Notes: generated by a model from the letters alone, not told the origin. 64,000 nucleotides of DNA from Sambucus nigra (GCA_949130495.1 OX422219.1:270739111-270803110), one strand, 5' to 3'. Positions 1-12,141 are shown, numbered from the stretch's first letter. Program-made: numbers and translations.

Positions 1-569
1 TAACAAGACGAAGAAAAACGACTTGGTATAATTATATTAACTTTTTATGAAACAAATTTAAATGTAAAAGCTTCTGCGCCAAATAAAAAGGTGTTAAAAA
101 CAAAACTGAATGGAGAGAAAAAAAATAAGTCACCAAGAAAAAATAGGCTCGTAGACCTTAGTCATCAAGAAAAACACATTGTCGTTTTCCCTGGGCTCAC
201 TAGCACAACCCCCTAAAGGGTAAACCCTCACTGTCTCTACTTCTTCAAAGTTAAAGAGATATCAAAATCTATGGAGCTAAGAGAGATAGAAGATGGGGGC
301 AGATCGAAGCTCTGGATTGAAGCTAAGGAGAGTCTCTCTCTCTCTCTCTGTCAAATATTTCTTTTTTTTCTTTGCCTCACTCCCCTCGTACAAGAAGTAA
401 ATTATTGAATCCTCCCAAACTATCACAAAAGTTGGAAACGTGCCCTTGATCTATTAATTTGATGAAAATAATACCTTGAAATATACAATTTGTTTACAAT
501 TTCCCTCCTGTGCTGATAAAAAGTTTCTAACGACACGCCGAGGGGATTTTAATATTTATTTTTAAAAGT
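1..569. other. AT-rich flanking DNA, no gene seen
   Basis: No convincing coding frame, RNA gene or element boundary is visible. A short CT microsatellite lies at about 331-348. The stretch ends at the TSD of the first hAT element. Confidence 0.5.
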
Positions 570-577
570 GTTTTATT

Positions 578-1945
578 TAGGGGTGGTAAACGGACGGATA
601 TGCCGTATTTTCCATATCCATGTCCTCTATCTGGATGCACTATCTATATTCGTATCCACCCGGATAGTTAAAACAACTATCCATATCCGTATCCGCCCGG
701 TTGCCTTGGATTCAGATAATATTCGTATCCATTTACATTGTTTAGCCATCGTAAAAAATAACTATTAAAATATCCAATCCAATCCAAATAAATATATAAC
801 AAAATTACTACCTCCTAACATCAACGATTATGGCTTCCATAATAATAGTAGCATTCCATAATAATAATATGACTTAAAGTCACCCATACTTTACAACTAT
901 ATATCTTAAAGCCTTCAAAAAAATTAACAGTAGTATTTCATAACATTAGAAATAAATATACACCTTTTAGATTAAATCAAATTTATTGAGAATGATAACC
1001 TCATGGACCTTTTAGTCTTCAAAACATACTGATATTTTTATTTTAATAACTATACATTTTTATTTTGTATATAATATACATGTTGTCAACTTCAGTTCTC
1101 ATTATAATCAAAACCATCTCTTTCTTTTTTGTTTCTATCCTACACTTATTTATAATTAAGGAAACTAATGAACAACCACTTGAACAATATAAAAATATAT
1201 TTTTATATTTATATTTTTATTTTGTATGTGCATGTTGTTGCTAACATCCTGTTGCATGAGGAGGGGATGCGGAGCGACGGAGTTGATGCATAGCGGAGGG
1301 ATTGATGAGAAGCGGTGGTGGGGTTGATGAGTAGGGTCGGGCTTATGCGGCGGAGGGGGAGGTGGCGGAATGAGGGTTTTTTGTGGAGTGAAATGAGGGT
1401 TTCTTTTCTCTTGTTTTGTACGAAAGAGAAATGAAATGAAATTAGGGTTTTTTTGTTTTGAGTGGAGTATGTGTTCTTTAGTGGGTGTATGTTGTATGTG
1501 ATAGAGAGTATTGTAACTTTAGTGTAACTCCATGATAATATGCCCAATAAAATAATAATTCATGGCATTTTATAATATACCTAATAAAATAATAACTTTA
1601 GGGTATTTTTGTTTTGAGTGGAGTATATGTTTGTTTTGTTTTAGGGAATAAGCGATTAAGTTTTTTTTTAATATTATTTTATTGGTAATACTAATACTAA
1701 CATTATTAGTAATATTTTAAACATATGTTTGACGAATACGGGTATCCGGTAAAATGGATACTCCGCATCAGATACGGATTATCCGTATCAGATACTAGTA
1801 TTATTCGTATCCGTATCCATTTTCTTGGATATTTTAATAGAGTTTCCATATTCGTATCCGTTTCTATTTTTTCGAATAAATATCCACAAATTCGGATTCG
1901 GATATCGGACGGATGTAGATTTTCGAATATCTGTTTACAGATCTA
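578..1945. mobile_element. Non-autonomous hAT element 1 (1,368 bp)
   Basis: The element is flanked by a perfect 8-bp duplication, GTTTTATT, at 570-577 and 1946-1953, the TSD size of hAT transposons. The left end reads TAGGGGTGGTAAAC and the right end, reverse-complemented, reads TAGATCTGTAAAC, giving imperfect terminal inverted repeats. Both subterminal zones (about 590-770 and 1725-1935) are packed with short words of the type CGTATCC or GGATA, probably transposase-binding sites. No transposase is present, so movement would need a related autonomous element. The open frames here are by-products of the repeated words. Confidence 0.88.
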
Positions 1946-1953
1946 GTTTTATT

Positions 1954-2544
1954 ATATATTCTAAATGATCTCCCACAAGATTACCGCGTGCATTGTGCAT
2001 GCATTTGTAGTATCAACAACAATTTAAATGCAGAATTAAAGGAACGAAACTACCCAATGGCGATAAGATAAACCCGTAACAAAAATATTTAAATTCTCGA
2101 AATCCTGTACAAATTAGAACAAGACTGAATCGCGGACAATGTCGCAGTCTTTAAGGTGTTTCATGGCTCTGCCTCCAATTTGTGCTGACTTATAACAATC
2201 TCGCTACCCCCAAGATAAACAGCCCCAAAATATTAACTAGCAGCACGAGTCCGTCTCGTTCAATCAAAACCCATCTTGTAATATTGCTCGATTTTGGACA
2301 ATAAAATTAATCTGAGGGAGAAGATTAATTATTTCTAAACTGCAATAGTTATTCAGTGCAGTGAACAATTATTTCTAGGAAAAAAAATCATAGAGAGAAT
2401 AGTGGGCTGAGATTTTTTTTGTTTACTTTGTAAATGGTATATCTCCAAAATGGATGTTGAAGACTCCTTTTTTAGTAAGAAAAAGTTATGAACGTTGGGG
2501 AAAAAAGTGGGGAGGAAAAATCAAAAAATGTGTTCAGTGGGTGG
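1954..2544. other. Unassigned host-like DNA
   Basis: The stretch is less AT-rich around 1980-2290 than its surroundings and could be a diverged transcribed or captured segment. No frame could be matched to a known protein. Confidence 0.3.
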
Positions 2545-2840
2545 AACAATTCAACAGTTCATTAAACCACGTTTTTATTTTTGGAATTAATTATCACTAA
2601 AAAATAATTTTTAAGCCCAAAAATCATCAATTTATTTGTCTAAAAATTATTTTTTAATGAGCCCAAGACTCGGGATGGACGGCAGTAGTGGTGTGATTTG
2701 GCCCAACAATCCAACAGTTCATTAAACCACGTTTTTAGTTTTGGAATTAATTATAAAAATCGTCAATTTATTAGTCCGAAAATTATTTTTTAATGAGCCC
2801 AAGACTCGAGAAGGACGGCAGCAGTGATGTGATTTGGCCT
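2545..2840. repeat. Direct tandem duplication, two units
   Basis: Unit 1 (about 2545-2704) and unit 2 (about 2705-2840) share long blocks, including CAGTTCATTAAACCACG, ATTATTTTTTAATGAGCCC and GTGATTTGGCC. Unit 2 lacks about 20 bp in the middle. The units are head to tail and directly adjacent. No transposon boundaries are evident. Confidence 0.85.
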
Positions 2841-3111
2841 AACAAATCTCCTCATATACCCACGAAATATTGAATGCACAAAGGGTTATCAGCCCCAAAA
2901 TGGGTATATTAAGACTACCCAGTTTAATCATTCTACCGATGTGGGACTCAACTCTTACAAGACTTTTAAGTTTTGCACACTAACAACTGGCTGTTTCCAA
3001 CAACAGCATGCCTAGTCAAAAGAAAAATGCAAACGAATCGACACGAACATGTACAAGCTTTGAAAAGCTTTGGTTTTAAAGATGACAGGTAGTTGTAACT
3101 TTACTCTTATA

Positions 3112-3130
3112 ACGGGGGTATATAAACCCG
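3112..3130 (+). promoter_or_regulatory. Possible TATA-box promoter
   Basis: A TATATAAA box at 3119-3126 sits in a GC-flanked context and is followed by a CA/CT-rich leader-like sequence and an ATG at 3200. This resembles a plant RNA polymerase II core promoter. The assignment rests on the motif and spacing only. Confidence 0.35.
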
Positions 3131-3184
3131 TTGTATACTGCCAGTCACTTTATCAACCATCAACCACTTTCTTCACTATAGTTT

Positions 3185-3470
3185 GTGTGCCTCTTTGCTA
3201 TGTTGACCTTCCATCCATTTGGGGTTCAGAAGCTTCTTCACCAGCGTAAATTTAAATGCACGAATACCCTTCCCATTCTTCATCTCATCAGCCCCATCCC
3301 TCGTCTCCACATGTCCACTTTCTCGTCCTTTCTTCTTGTCTTCGACCATTATCTCTTTATTTTCAACACCCTCAGTTACTGATGGAGGGAATAAAATTTC
3401 AAGTTTCCCCTCTTCAGTAACAGGATTTGATTTAATCAGGTCAATGCTAGCAGTTATGAAATTATATTGA
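3185..3470 (+). pseudogene. Possible first-exon relic with a targeting-like N-terminus
   Basis: I do not recognise this gene. About 75 bp downstream of a TATA box, a frame with ATGs at 3185 and 3200 runs to 3382. A second overlapping frame, open from about 3207 to 3470, encodes a Ser, Phe and Arg-rich stretch with few acidic residues, the composition of a plant mitochondrial or plastid transit peptide. That second frame has no ATG of its own, so an intact gene would require a frameshift between the two. No continuation is visible downstream. It may be a captured or decayed 5' gene fragment, or chance open frames in CT-rich DNA. Confidence 0.22.
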
Positions 3471-4099
3471 TTTCAGGATCTTATAGCCGTATTCAAGCCA
3501 TTCTGAGGATTATATAGTCGGGGAAGAGTTTGGACAGTTTCTAATATTCAAGACAAATTGACTGAAAGATTTGAATTTCGTGAGAGATGCTCCATGCATA
3601 TTGTTTTTTGACTGCTTAGGATTTCAGAGATAACTTGTGATCTTTTTGTAAACCCAATATGAGACGTGTTAAATGACTTATCCTCCTGGAATTATTATTG
3701 AGATTGTGTGTTAATGCTAGCATATGTTGCAAATGCGTACTGATTTGGTCTAACTGCATTTAAACCTAAAAGAGATTGAGTGAATGCCCTTGAACTTTGA
3801 CCAATTAATCCAAACTTTTACGTGGTGGGACACTAACAGCAGATAAATTCAAATAGATGACAAGTCACAACCATATCTTGGTTGATTTCTTATTCTCAAG
3901 GGTGAGATCAATAATGGTAAAGCAGTTTGAGAATGTGAAGTTCGGTTAATGTGACGCCACAATTGTTGTGTGTGTGTGTGTATAACTATTGGTGTGAATG
4001 ATATACTCACAATAAGACCTTGTAGCCTAGTGGTAACTTTTGAGTCCAATTTATTACTATCCTTTTAATTTTCCCATATACGCATATAACAACAATTAC
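3471..4099. other. AT-rich DNA, no gene seen
   Basis: Only a short GT microsatellite at about 3968-3982 stands out. No coding frame is supported here. Confidence 0.4.
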
Positions 4100-4801
4100 C
4101 TCTATCATGAAGATGGGAATCTATAGTTCCATTCTGGAGACGTCTTTATTTCACGAAGCCAAATTTTCCTTTCACTTGCTTTATCACTAGGTGAACCCAA
4201 GATTTGATATGATCAACAGACCATGATGTATTTATTTCTTCACTGTTCCATTTAAACCCTCACTCAATTAGCCCACATTACTACTCAAATGTCCCCTCCG
4301 CTTATTATGTGACCTATCATCGTGATGACAAAACCTGCAAAATTTCCCACTCCAACAGTTTCCTGCAAAGAATTTATAAGAAGCGTCATGGGTACTACAA
4401 TGTTCGTGATTCAGTAATGTGCCTCTATTATTCCTTAGGTCATTTTCTCTTTCTTTGAAAACTTCAACCCCATCAAAAGCAGTGTAGTAATCGACAAATT
4501 TGCATGGTGCCCCCTTAAGGCACTTGCCTCTAAAACAGTCAATGCAAGGATTGTTATATATTCCAATATGAAACGTATGGTAGAACGGATTGTCAGAAAC
4601 AAGCACCCTCCTGGTACCACCTTCAAAATATCTCATATTCTCAAAATATTTGTCCTTTTTTTGTAAAGGTACGGATAGTGATCACCTCTCTTACATCTAC
4701 CAACAACAAAATCCTTAAAAGGCTGAGCCATAATACTCCTATCATTCGATCCTGATTCCCACTTAAAATCATATGGACTCCTATTGCGACTTCTACCCAC
4801 A
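4100..4801 (-). pseudogene. Decayed plant CCCH zinc-finger protein gene
   Basis: Read on the minus strand from about 4801, the translation begins with an SR-like stretch (RSRNRSPYDFKWESGS) and then PFKDFVVGRCKRGDHYPYLY. The latter resembles a CCCH finger whose first Cys, a later Cys and the His have been replaced. After a frameshift, the frame from ATG 4636 to 4268 contains a second degenerate finger (CFRGKCLKGAPCKFVDY) and a third (KFFAGNCWSGKFCRFCHHD) that retains three Cys and a His. Below 4268, short in-frame pieces such as SPEWNYRFPSS continue to about 4100. The order of three spaced fingers resembles plant nuclear CCCH proteins of the Arabidopsis C3H38 type, recalled from family knowledge and not searched. 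Lost zinc ligands and frameshifts indicate a pseudogene or captured fragment. Confidence 0.55.
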
Positions 4802-6118
4802 CAAGAAAATTATAAATAAATCAGTAATTATACACCCTCCTTCACAAATTAAGAGTCCTTCTTTCCTTTTTAGGGTGTCCCAAGTTTACAGTCCATTTTC
4901 TTTTTATAATCAAATTCCACAATAGTAAACAAGTCTTGATCTTGGTTATTGATTTGAGTGTATCCCCAAAACAGTCATTTTTAAATTGGAACTATTCATT
5001 TGGGACGGATGGAATAATTAACAAACAAACACAAAGCCATATCATGCGGAATCGAGGGAGTTTGTTTCTTTTTACTAAAAAATACTAGAAAAACATGAAA
5101 ATGCACTAATAGCCATATAACTTTTTTTGACCTAATAATAAAAAGGCACAAAATACTTTTCTCTTTGCCCATTGAACTTTACTCTTTCCACAAAAACCAT
5201 TGGACTTATTTTCACTGTTTTCACTCTAGTCGAAAGAGCCACTAAAAGTTCAATCTTTTGTCTTGCTAAAAGCCATATTTGGCTTAAAGTGAAAGTGAAA
5301 AAATAATTTAACGGTGTTCCAGAAAAAAAAAATATCAATGATTTAAAGTGAAAAAACATGTAAAGTTAGTTTCTTAGATTAAGGTATGCTTAATTACAAA
5401 GTTGAAAAATTATTAAAAAAAGTTCATTATTATTAAGTGGAAAAAAGATAGGAGAGGTTTGGCCTTATTTTGGAGTTTTCTATAAAAATCGATTCTTTGA
5501 AGGGTAGGTAAGAAATATTTTTCATGAAAAATGATAAGAATGTGGAGCACTTTGCATATATATGACTATTATTTTGATAAATGTATCGTAAATTAATTAG
5601 CACAAAAGTAAAAAGTGAACTAAAATAAGTATTTTTTAAGAAAAACAAATCAAAGCCAATCAAACAGATCCTTAGGGCCTGTATAGTTATGGAATTCTTT
5701 TTTCTGCTTTCTATTTCCAATTTTCATTTCAATTTCTAATTTTCATTTTCCTTTGAAAATTTTAGAAAACTAGAAAATGCCTTCAATTGGTAGAAACTAA
5801 TATTGTTTTAAATGCAATTTATACAAAATTTTGGTGTGAATGTAATTAACACAAAGATTAGGGAAATAATGTAATTACAGAAAGTTCAAGATCCAAATGA
5901 AATTTATATAAAATCAAGGGACCAACATATAATATAGAAATTTTAGGTCCCAGGTGTATTTATAAATACTTTTAAGTTCAAAATGTAATTTATAAGAATT
6001 TAAGAGATTAAAATGCTTGTACTAAAAGAGGGTCTAGATAGGTATAAAAAGTTCAGGGTTTCCATGACTAAAGAGGGCCTTAGTATTTTTAACTGTTATA
6101 GTGTTTACTTAATGCTAT
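4802..6118. other. AT-rich DNA between gene relic and hAT element 2
   Basis: The sequence is homopolymer-rich and no coding frame shows protein-like composition. It might include intron remnants of the CCCH gene, but nothing proves this. Confidence 0.4.
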
Positions 6119-6876
6119 TAGGGGTGTACATGGGTCGGGTTGGTTTGGTTACAATACGAAAGTTGGTCGATTCCATGGTTTTGAACCATAACCAAATCGA
6201 TACCCTACCAGAACCGAATCGAATCGAACAGAACCATCGGTTCTCGATTTGGTTCGGATCGGTTCAGGGTTTTGGTTCATGGTTTAGGTTCGCGATTCCA
6301 GTTCTCAGTTTTGCATTATTTTTTTAATTAATAATAGTTTGCTCAAATCATTTTCTAATAAATAACTTAAAAGTTGGCAAAAAAATTAATTATCAAAGGT
6401 CATTACATCTTTAACTGAATCATCAAATATTAACCTTCTTTATTTTTCTCAATTAACATGTTTCACTCAAATAATTTATTTAAAAAAATATCAAGCACCC
6501 ACACACAATTTGATAAAAACTAATCATCTAATTTCATTACACCATAATTAAAATATCAAATATAAATAAAAATATAAGCATTTTTCAAGTAGCAGTATAG
6601 ATACTGAACATAAATTATAAAGTATTCAAGCAACTATTTGTGTTGGTTCCATGGGTTTGGTTCTCGATTTCGTCCTTCGGTTCGGTTCCATGGGTTTGGT
6701 TCTCAGTTGGGTTAAGTTTGGTCCAGGTATAAAATTGAGAAACGAACCGCACACTTCGGTTCTCAATTTTTTGGAACCAGAACCAATCCATGGAGAAAAA
6801 AATATCAAACCAACCCAACCCGCGAAGGTCGGTTTGGTTCAGTTCTTCGGGTTGTCGGTTCTGATGCACACCACTA
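6119..6876. mobile_element. Non-autonomous hAT-like element 2 (about 758 bp)
   Basis: The left end TAGGGGTGTACATGGG and the reverse-complemented right end TAGTGGTGTGCATCAG form imperfect inverted repeats. The subterminal zones (6125-6310 and 6640-6860) carry many copies of GGTTCGG, GGTTTGG and AACCGAACC-like words in both orientations. The interior is AT-rich and non-coding. No clear 8-bp TSD was found, so the insertion is old or the ends are off by a few bases. Confidence 0.7.
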
Positions 6877-7092
6877 CTTTAGTAATCAACTGATGGTAAG
6901 ATAGAGACTTTGAGTTACACCCTATTTTTTTTGAATATTTGAGATGCACCCTAAAAGTGTGACTACAGTCACACAATGCAATTTTTTAAGGTCCACTATA
7001 ACACTTTGTGAGCTTCGCAACACCTTTATGGGCATTATATCTCAAATTCTAAAAAAATGGAGTAACACAAAAGTTGGAACAAAAGTAGCAAG

Positions 7093-8187
7093 TAGGGGTG
7101 AAACCAATACGGTATGGTCGGTAATGACCCTTTACCAATACCAAAACTGCAATCTAAATGACAAAATCGTACCGTGCCAATTTACCGACCTGTACACCAA
7201 AATAATAACCAAAACCAAACCGGCCGATTTTTTAATTTTTTCGGTATTTTTAGGTTTTTTTGGTTTCAGTAATTTCGATTTCAATTCAGTTTTTTCTCGA
7301 TAAATACCAGAATTTCAAGTCGATTTATGAATTCGGTAATTTTGGTTTACAATAAACTAAGAATGTCAAAAATTAATTTTTACAATACACTAATTTCAAC
7401 TATATAGAATGGATGTTTAACTTATTCAAAAATTATAAATAAAAAATACATGTTTATAGCTTAGTCTCTCTCTCAAAAGACTCAGATGCTCTCCTCTTTG
7501 CTTGAAGCTTGGAACTTGTAACAAAGTTGAATGAATCGTTGCTTTGCTCCTGCTCAAATGCGATTGGGGAACTTGGGGTGCAGGCGGCTGAGATGACGAC
7601 GGAGAAGAGGAGAGGGCAGAGCTGGAGAGGAGGAGCGGAGCTGCTCGAAGCCGGAGGGAGCTCCTGTTGACACTGGATTTGTACGACGAAGAGAGGAAAG
7701 GAAAGAGATCGTAAGAGAGAAAGGGACCGTGCGTGAGGAAGGAGAGAGAGCGTCGGTTAGGTTAAAAGTTATAAAACTGCGTGTGTATTGTATATCAGAT
7801 AGCGTGTGTATATATTAGAAAATATTTATTTGTATTTTTTCCCCACAAACTTAACACCATCTATTATAAAACATTACACAAAGGTAGGAAAAATTCTAAA
7901 AAACCTAGGTGGGAGGTATTGATATGGTAATATGCGATAAGTTTGGTACGGTATTTCGGTACGGTAATTTGATAATTTTGGTACGGTAAATTTGGTACGA
8001 TAAGTCGGTACAGTAAATTCGGTATATCGATTTTCTATATGTAAAAACCAAAAATAACCAAATTTTTTACAATATTTTTGGTTTCGGTAAAATCGGTTTT
8101 CGGTATTTCATAATATGAAACCAAAACCATTTTTTGTCGGACCAAAATCATATGGTACGGTAAAAACCCTTACCGATTGCACTCTTA
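7093..8187. mobile_element. Non-autonomous hAT element 3 (1,095 bp)
   Basis: A perfect 8-bp TSD, GTAGCAAG, flanks it at 7085-7092 and 8188-8195. The left end TAGGGGTGAAACC pairs imperfectly with the reverse-complemented right end TAAGAGTGCAATC. Subterminal arrays of GGTACGGTA and TTCGGTA words occupy 7110-7330 and 7920-8170. The middle (about 7480-7760) is a GA-rich purine segment without a transposase frame. Confidence 0.88.
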
Positions 8188-8214
8188 GTAGCAAGGGTGG
8201 AAGTACACCAAATA

Positions 8215-8500
8215 GCACCATAAGTATCCTAAAAAGCTAGATATAATTAATGAAATTACTAGAAGTCTTTCATTTGTGTCGGCATAGTGTGATGAAGCAG
8301 ACCTGTGTAATTTTCCCAAACTGTTTATAGGAAATCGATCATATTTTTGTTGTCTCGAGTCATTGAGACTAGGAAACATTTTAATGACGCTTGGGTCTTC
8401 ATTTCATTCCATGTCCTTTAGGTCCCACTTAAAAAAGAGTTTCTTCCCAGTTACATTTACAACTCCAGTTCCAGTTCCCACACACCTAAAGTAAGAAATG
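8215..8500 (-). pseudogene. Possible exon relic upstream of the CCCH pseudogene
   Basis: A minus-strand frame is open except for one in-frame TGA. It reads GKKLFFKWDLKDME, stop, NEDPSVIKMFPSLNDSRQQ and onward to about 8215. The KWDLKD segment resembles the N-terminal motif of some plant CCCH proteins. The orientation matches the zinc-finger relic at 4100-4801, so both could be exons of one gene whose intron received hAT elements 2 and 3. That link is inference and unsupported by splice evidence. The alternative is an unrelated gene fragment. Confidence 0.28.
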
Positions 8501-8732
8501 CCTCTAAATCATCAAAATATTATAATCCGGAAGAAGCGTAATTCAAAAATTATAAACAAAGAAATAAGACTAATGGATTTTTTCAAGTAAAATAAATCTC
8601 AACGAAGATAAGACCAGTTCCTTCTTCCAATTTCATTTCTCCTTAAATCCGCTACTTTGTTTTAAGTATTAAATTATCAAAAGATTTTATTTCAAAGAAA
8701 GATTTAAATTTCAAATCAAGGTAGAGCTTACT

Positions 8733-11553
8733 TGTCACATCCTGAAATATTCAGGAGTGAGTGGGGGTTGGGTTTAGAAATGTAACTTGAAAATAAATAT
8801 AAGTTGTAGAAATAAAACATGTTTTAAGATATCAGCATGCCTTAATGTCATAGGGTATGGAGATACAATGTTTATTATATCAAAAGTAAATATATGAGTA
8901 TTTATTACATATTCTCATAAAACTGGAAAGGAAAAGTGCGACTTATAATTAGAACTAAACAAAATACGTCCACTTATAGGTAGTAACACAAGACATTAAA
9001 ACAGGAGCTTCATTTCTTCGATTGATTTTCTTGGTGTATATAATTCTTAAGGTAATGCGAGAAGAAGCATTATTATTGTGTGGGCTAGTGTTGTCCTCTC
9101 TAGTTCTCGGATCCATCTGGATTTTGAAAAAACGTAAGCAAATTTCCCAAGTAGATAATTCTTATTCTATACAGTTCAAATATAATTTAAAAGAATTAGT
9201 ATAAGAGTTTCAATAAGAAAGAGATTCAAATAATATGATATGAAAACGTGTTTCCTTGGAAAAATGTACAACATCGGGATAGAGTTGGCAAAAACTGTGG
9301 ATGGTTTCCAAAGAAATAACCCATAATTATCTTCTTAGAGGTTTAAGGGCAATAGAAAATACATATAACTAAAACGATCCAATTAAATTGGATATAATCA
9401 ATCCAGATAACTAGAGATAAAAGTAACCGTGTTGAGTCAATAACTGACATTCCATATGGTAGTAAATAATTTGAGCCCTCAATCATTTGAGTCCTTCAGG
9501 CCAAATAATACAGTCGTGGGTATAACAAATGACTATTCCCTGATTGTAATGTATGTTATAAATCAGTAACTAGGTCAAATTGCATCATATGAAATAATAT
9601 GATTGCATAATCATTTCAATATATGAATCAATTGTACGTAAACAGTTTGAAAAACTCAAATGAGTTCCACAATGAGAATATGATATATTCTGTCTATCAC
9701 AAAGTGATATCAACGATAGGCATAATTCAAGAGCATTGCGAGAATACTTAGCATTTCGAATATGTCGTCCATATTCTTAATAGTCGGTGAGGTTTTTCAT
9801 GCAAGTCTGTTTAAAATAACAATATATATATATTATAATCATGAACTGTGTAACTTACATTGAATGTGAACTAACTTAAAATTGCGATAAAGAATAAGTT
9901 TTGGGATTTAATTTGTAAATAAACTTAAACTTTTATTTCATTGCATTCCCTAAATTGTTTAGACATGAGCCAAAAGACTTTTTTTTATTGCAAATAAGGA
10001 CTAAAAACTGTAAAAAAAAATGGGGGTACAATTACAGAAGACAAAAAATTCAGGGGTTTATGTGCAACATTTATTTTTAAAATTTAAAGGTTAAACTACG
10101 GTCTATATCGAATTTTAGTTTTGAACATCCAAACAAGGTGTTACAATATACCATTTTACCCAGAAAAATAAAATAGAATTTTTGAATTTTTTTTCAGAAT
10201 TTTTAACTGGGCACGAGCTCACATGCGTCGGGTCAAAGGTCCCACGATTGTCTTCAATCGCGTGTGTGGTTTGCACGCGTCTTCAACCTTGCAAGTTTGA
10301 CCTAGGGTTGTAGAAATTTTGACTTCAAATTAAACCTTCTACAAAAAACCATTTCAGTTCATTTAAAAGCCATTTTCTCTTATTTTTCACGAGGATTTCA
10401 AATATATAACCTTTAGGTATTGAGACAAACTGTAGAGCTTAATTCTATGAACTTACAAATATTAACAATTTCAGTAGAACATAAATGGATTTTGGTTATA
10501 ATTCAAACCACGACAATAATAAGGTTTGGTTTCTGTACTATTTTTTAGCAAATTGGATTGGTATGAAGGATTAATTCATCCTGAGTAAAGAGAATTTTGT
10601 TTCTGAAATTTTTGTGGTCAAAACTGAAAATCTTCGATTTTGAACTAATACAGATATTATAATAAAATTAACTCCATGGTGTATATACTATGAGTATAAG
10701 GAAAAGTTTTATCACTTTAAAACAGGTTTAGAGTCAAAAATTCAAAATCCGCCATTGGAGCTCAAGCTTCAATAGTGATTTTCAGATTTTTGCTTTAAAC
10801 TCAAGGTTTCTACCTTACAGAAAGCATGTAAAAGTTGGTTTAAACTCTAAACTACTGCAGAAATACAAAAAAAAGTAATAGAATTGAAAATCAAACATAA
10901 AATTACAGTGTACTCGAAGTTGCTGAAATTTTGGAGCTTGGTTGTTATCATTATTTTGTACTTAACTCTCTTCCTAACGTGGGCTTTTTATAGGGGGTTA
11001 AGGGTGAGTTGATTGGTCAAAACAGGAGGTGAAATAATGTGGTCTAATGAGAGAAAACTTAAGATAGCCTATGGTATGAAATAATCTTAAAGGTGTGAGA
11101 TATGATATTGGCTTATGTGGAGGTGGTTTAATCAGTTCTTATCAGCTTTGCTGGTAAGGAAGATAGGATAAACTTTAGGTTTGGTCCTTGGAAATTTTTT
11201 ATTAAGGTTTAAGGTGTTTATACATTATTTTCCAACTTTTAGGGTCTTTTGTGAAGTTTTCAAAAGTTAGAAGATGTGAGGTTGGGCTTGTTTACAATTT
11301 CATAAAGGAAGGGATTTGTAAAGAAATATAGCATCAAGTTCGATATTTCAATAGATAAAAAAGTCATTTAAAATCTTTAGGGGGTGGTTTTGTAATTATA
11401 GAAACTTATAAGATAACTTTGAAACTTATCATATCCTAGTATTTATGTTAAGGATACTTTATAACTAGTTCTCATGTTGTAACATAACTCGTCTCTCATT
11501 CACGTGGGTTAACGTAATGAATTGACACACGTTTATATTACTCGGGTCTAACA
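8733..11553 (-). repeat. 3' LTR of the chromovirus
   Basis: It starts TGTCACATCC and ends GGTCTAACA on the plus strand, giving TG...CA termini. It aligns along its length with 24719-27563. The element is read on the minus strand, so this is its 3' LTR. It has no gene. Confidence 0.9.
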
Positions 11554-11575
11554 ATTCTCCATACAAAAAAAAAAA
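11554..11575 (-). promoter_or_regulatory. Degenerate polypurine tract region of the chromovirus
   Basis: On the minus strand TATGGAGAAT directly precedes the LTR start TGTTAGACC, where the plus-strand primer of a gypsy element should lie. An adjacent poly-T run at about 11564-11575 probably arose by decay or expansion. Confidence 0.5.
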
Positions 11576-11599
11576 TCGTCCACGAAATTACCTTCAAAA

Positions 11600-11743
11600 T
11601 AATTCTGGATATTATTGATATATGGTGTCTCTCAATTCCCACATGGCATCTTCTTGCCTATGGTGTTGCCAAAGAACCTTTACTAACGAAATGATCTTTG
11701 TGCAAAGTATTCGATCGAGAGTATCTAAAATTTGGATGGGTCG
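11600..11743 (-). pseudogene. Integrase C-terminus/chromodomain-like end of the chromovirus pol
   Basis: The minus-strand translation contains ILDTLDRILCTK and ISLVKVLWQHHRQEDAMWEL. These match the chromodomain-like C-terminal block typical of Tekay-type integrases (pattern PLVKVLW followed by EEATWE). It is the last coding piece before the 3' LTR. The block is separated from the rest of integrase at 14607 by the small LTR retrotransposon at 11744-14601. In-frame stops follow the motif, so it is not functional. Confidence 0.75.
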
Positions 11744-12063
11744 AGATGGAAATTAAAAGTTAATGGGCCACTTTTCGTATTTTTCATATTTTTTTGTTAT
11801 TTTCTTTTAGTTTCTTTATTTGATTCTATTTTTTTTAGTATTTGTTTGCTTGGTATTTAAGGAAAGAAGTATCAAGGTCTATTAAAGGTATTTTTGTAAT
11901 TAAAATCATAGCTTAGAGCCTAAGCTACTCATTCCTTTAAATACCCCCTTGTATTCCTCATTTGGGGACACTCTCCATTTTGAATATAAGAAATCTCTTG
12001 ATTCTCTCTCTAAAAGTTAGGATTTGATTTATTTTCTTAGCCATTGATGTGTAGTTTACGTCA
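11744..12063 (+). repeat. 5' LTR of the small LTR retrotransposon
   Basis: It aligns with 14280-14601 over its whole length, for example TGTAGTTTACGTCA at both 3' ends. The first two bases are AG instead of the TG found in the other copy. Confidence 0.85.
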
Positions 12064-12066
12064 AAT

Positions 12067-12078
12067 TGGTATCAGAGC
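12067..12078 (+). other. Primer-binding site, initiator-Met tRNA type
   Basis: TGGTATCAGAGC lies 3 bp after the 5' LTR and matches the usual plant PBS complementary to the 3' end of initiator-Met tRNA. Confidence 0.9.
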
Positions 12079-12141
12079 GAGTTGTCGTTCCCTAATTGGT
12101 GTATTGGAGTGTTGGTGTTCAAAAATCGTGCACTACTTTCA

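Noticed and set aside
568..768. Open frame at the left end of hAT element 1 (with similar frames at 1725-1946, 6013-6327 and 6615-6893)
   Set aside because: These frames follow the repeated subterminal words of hAT ends and encode repetitive nonsense peptides.
5674..6080. GGGCCT at both sides, suggesting a MITE
   Set aside because: The ends are direct rather than inverted and no TSD is present.
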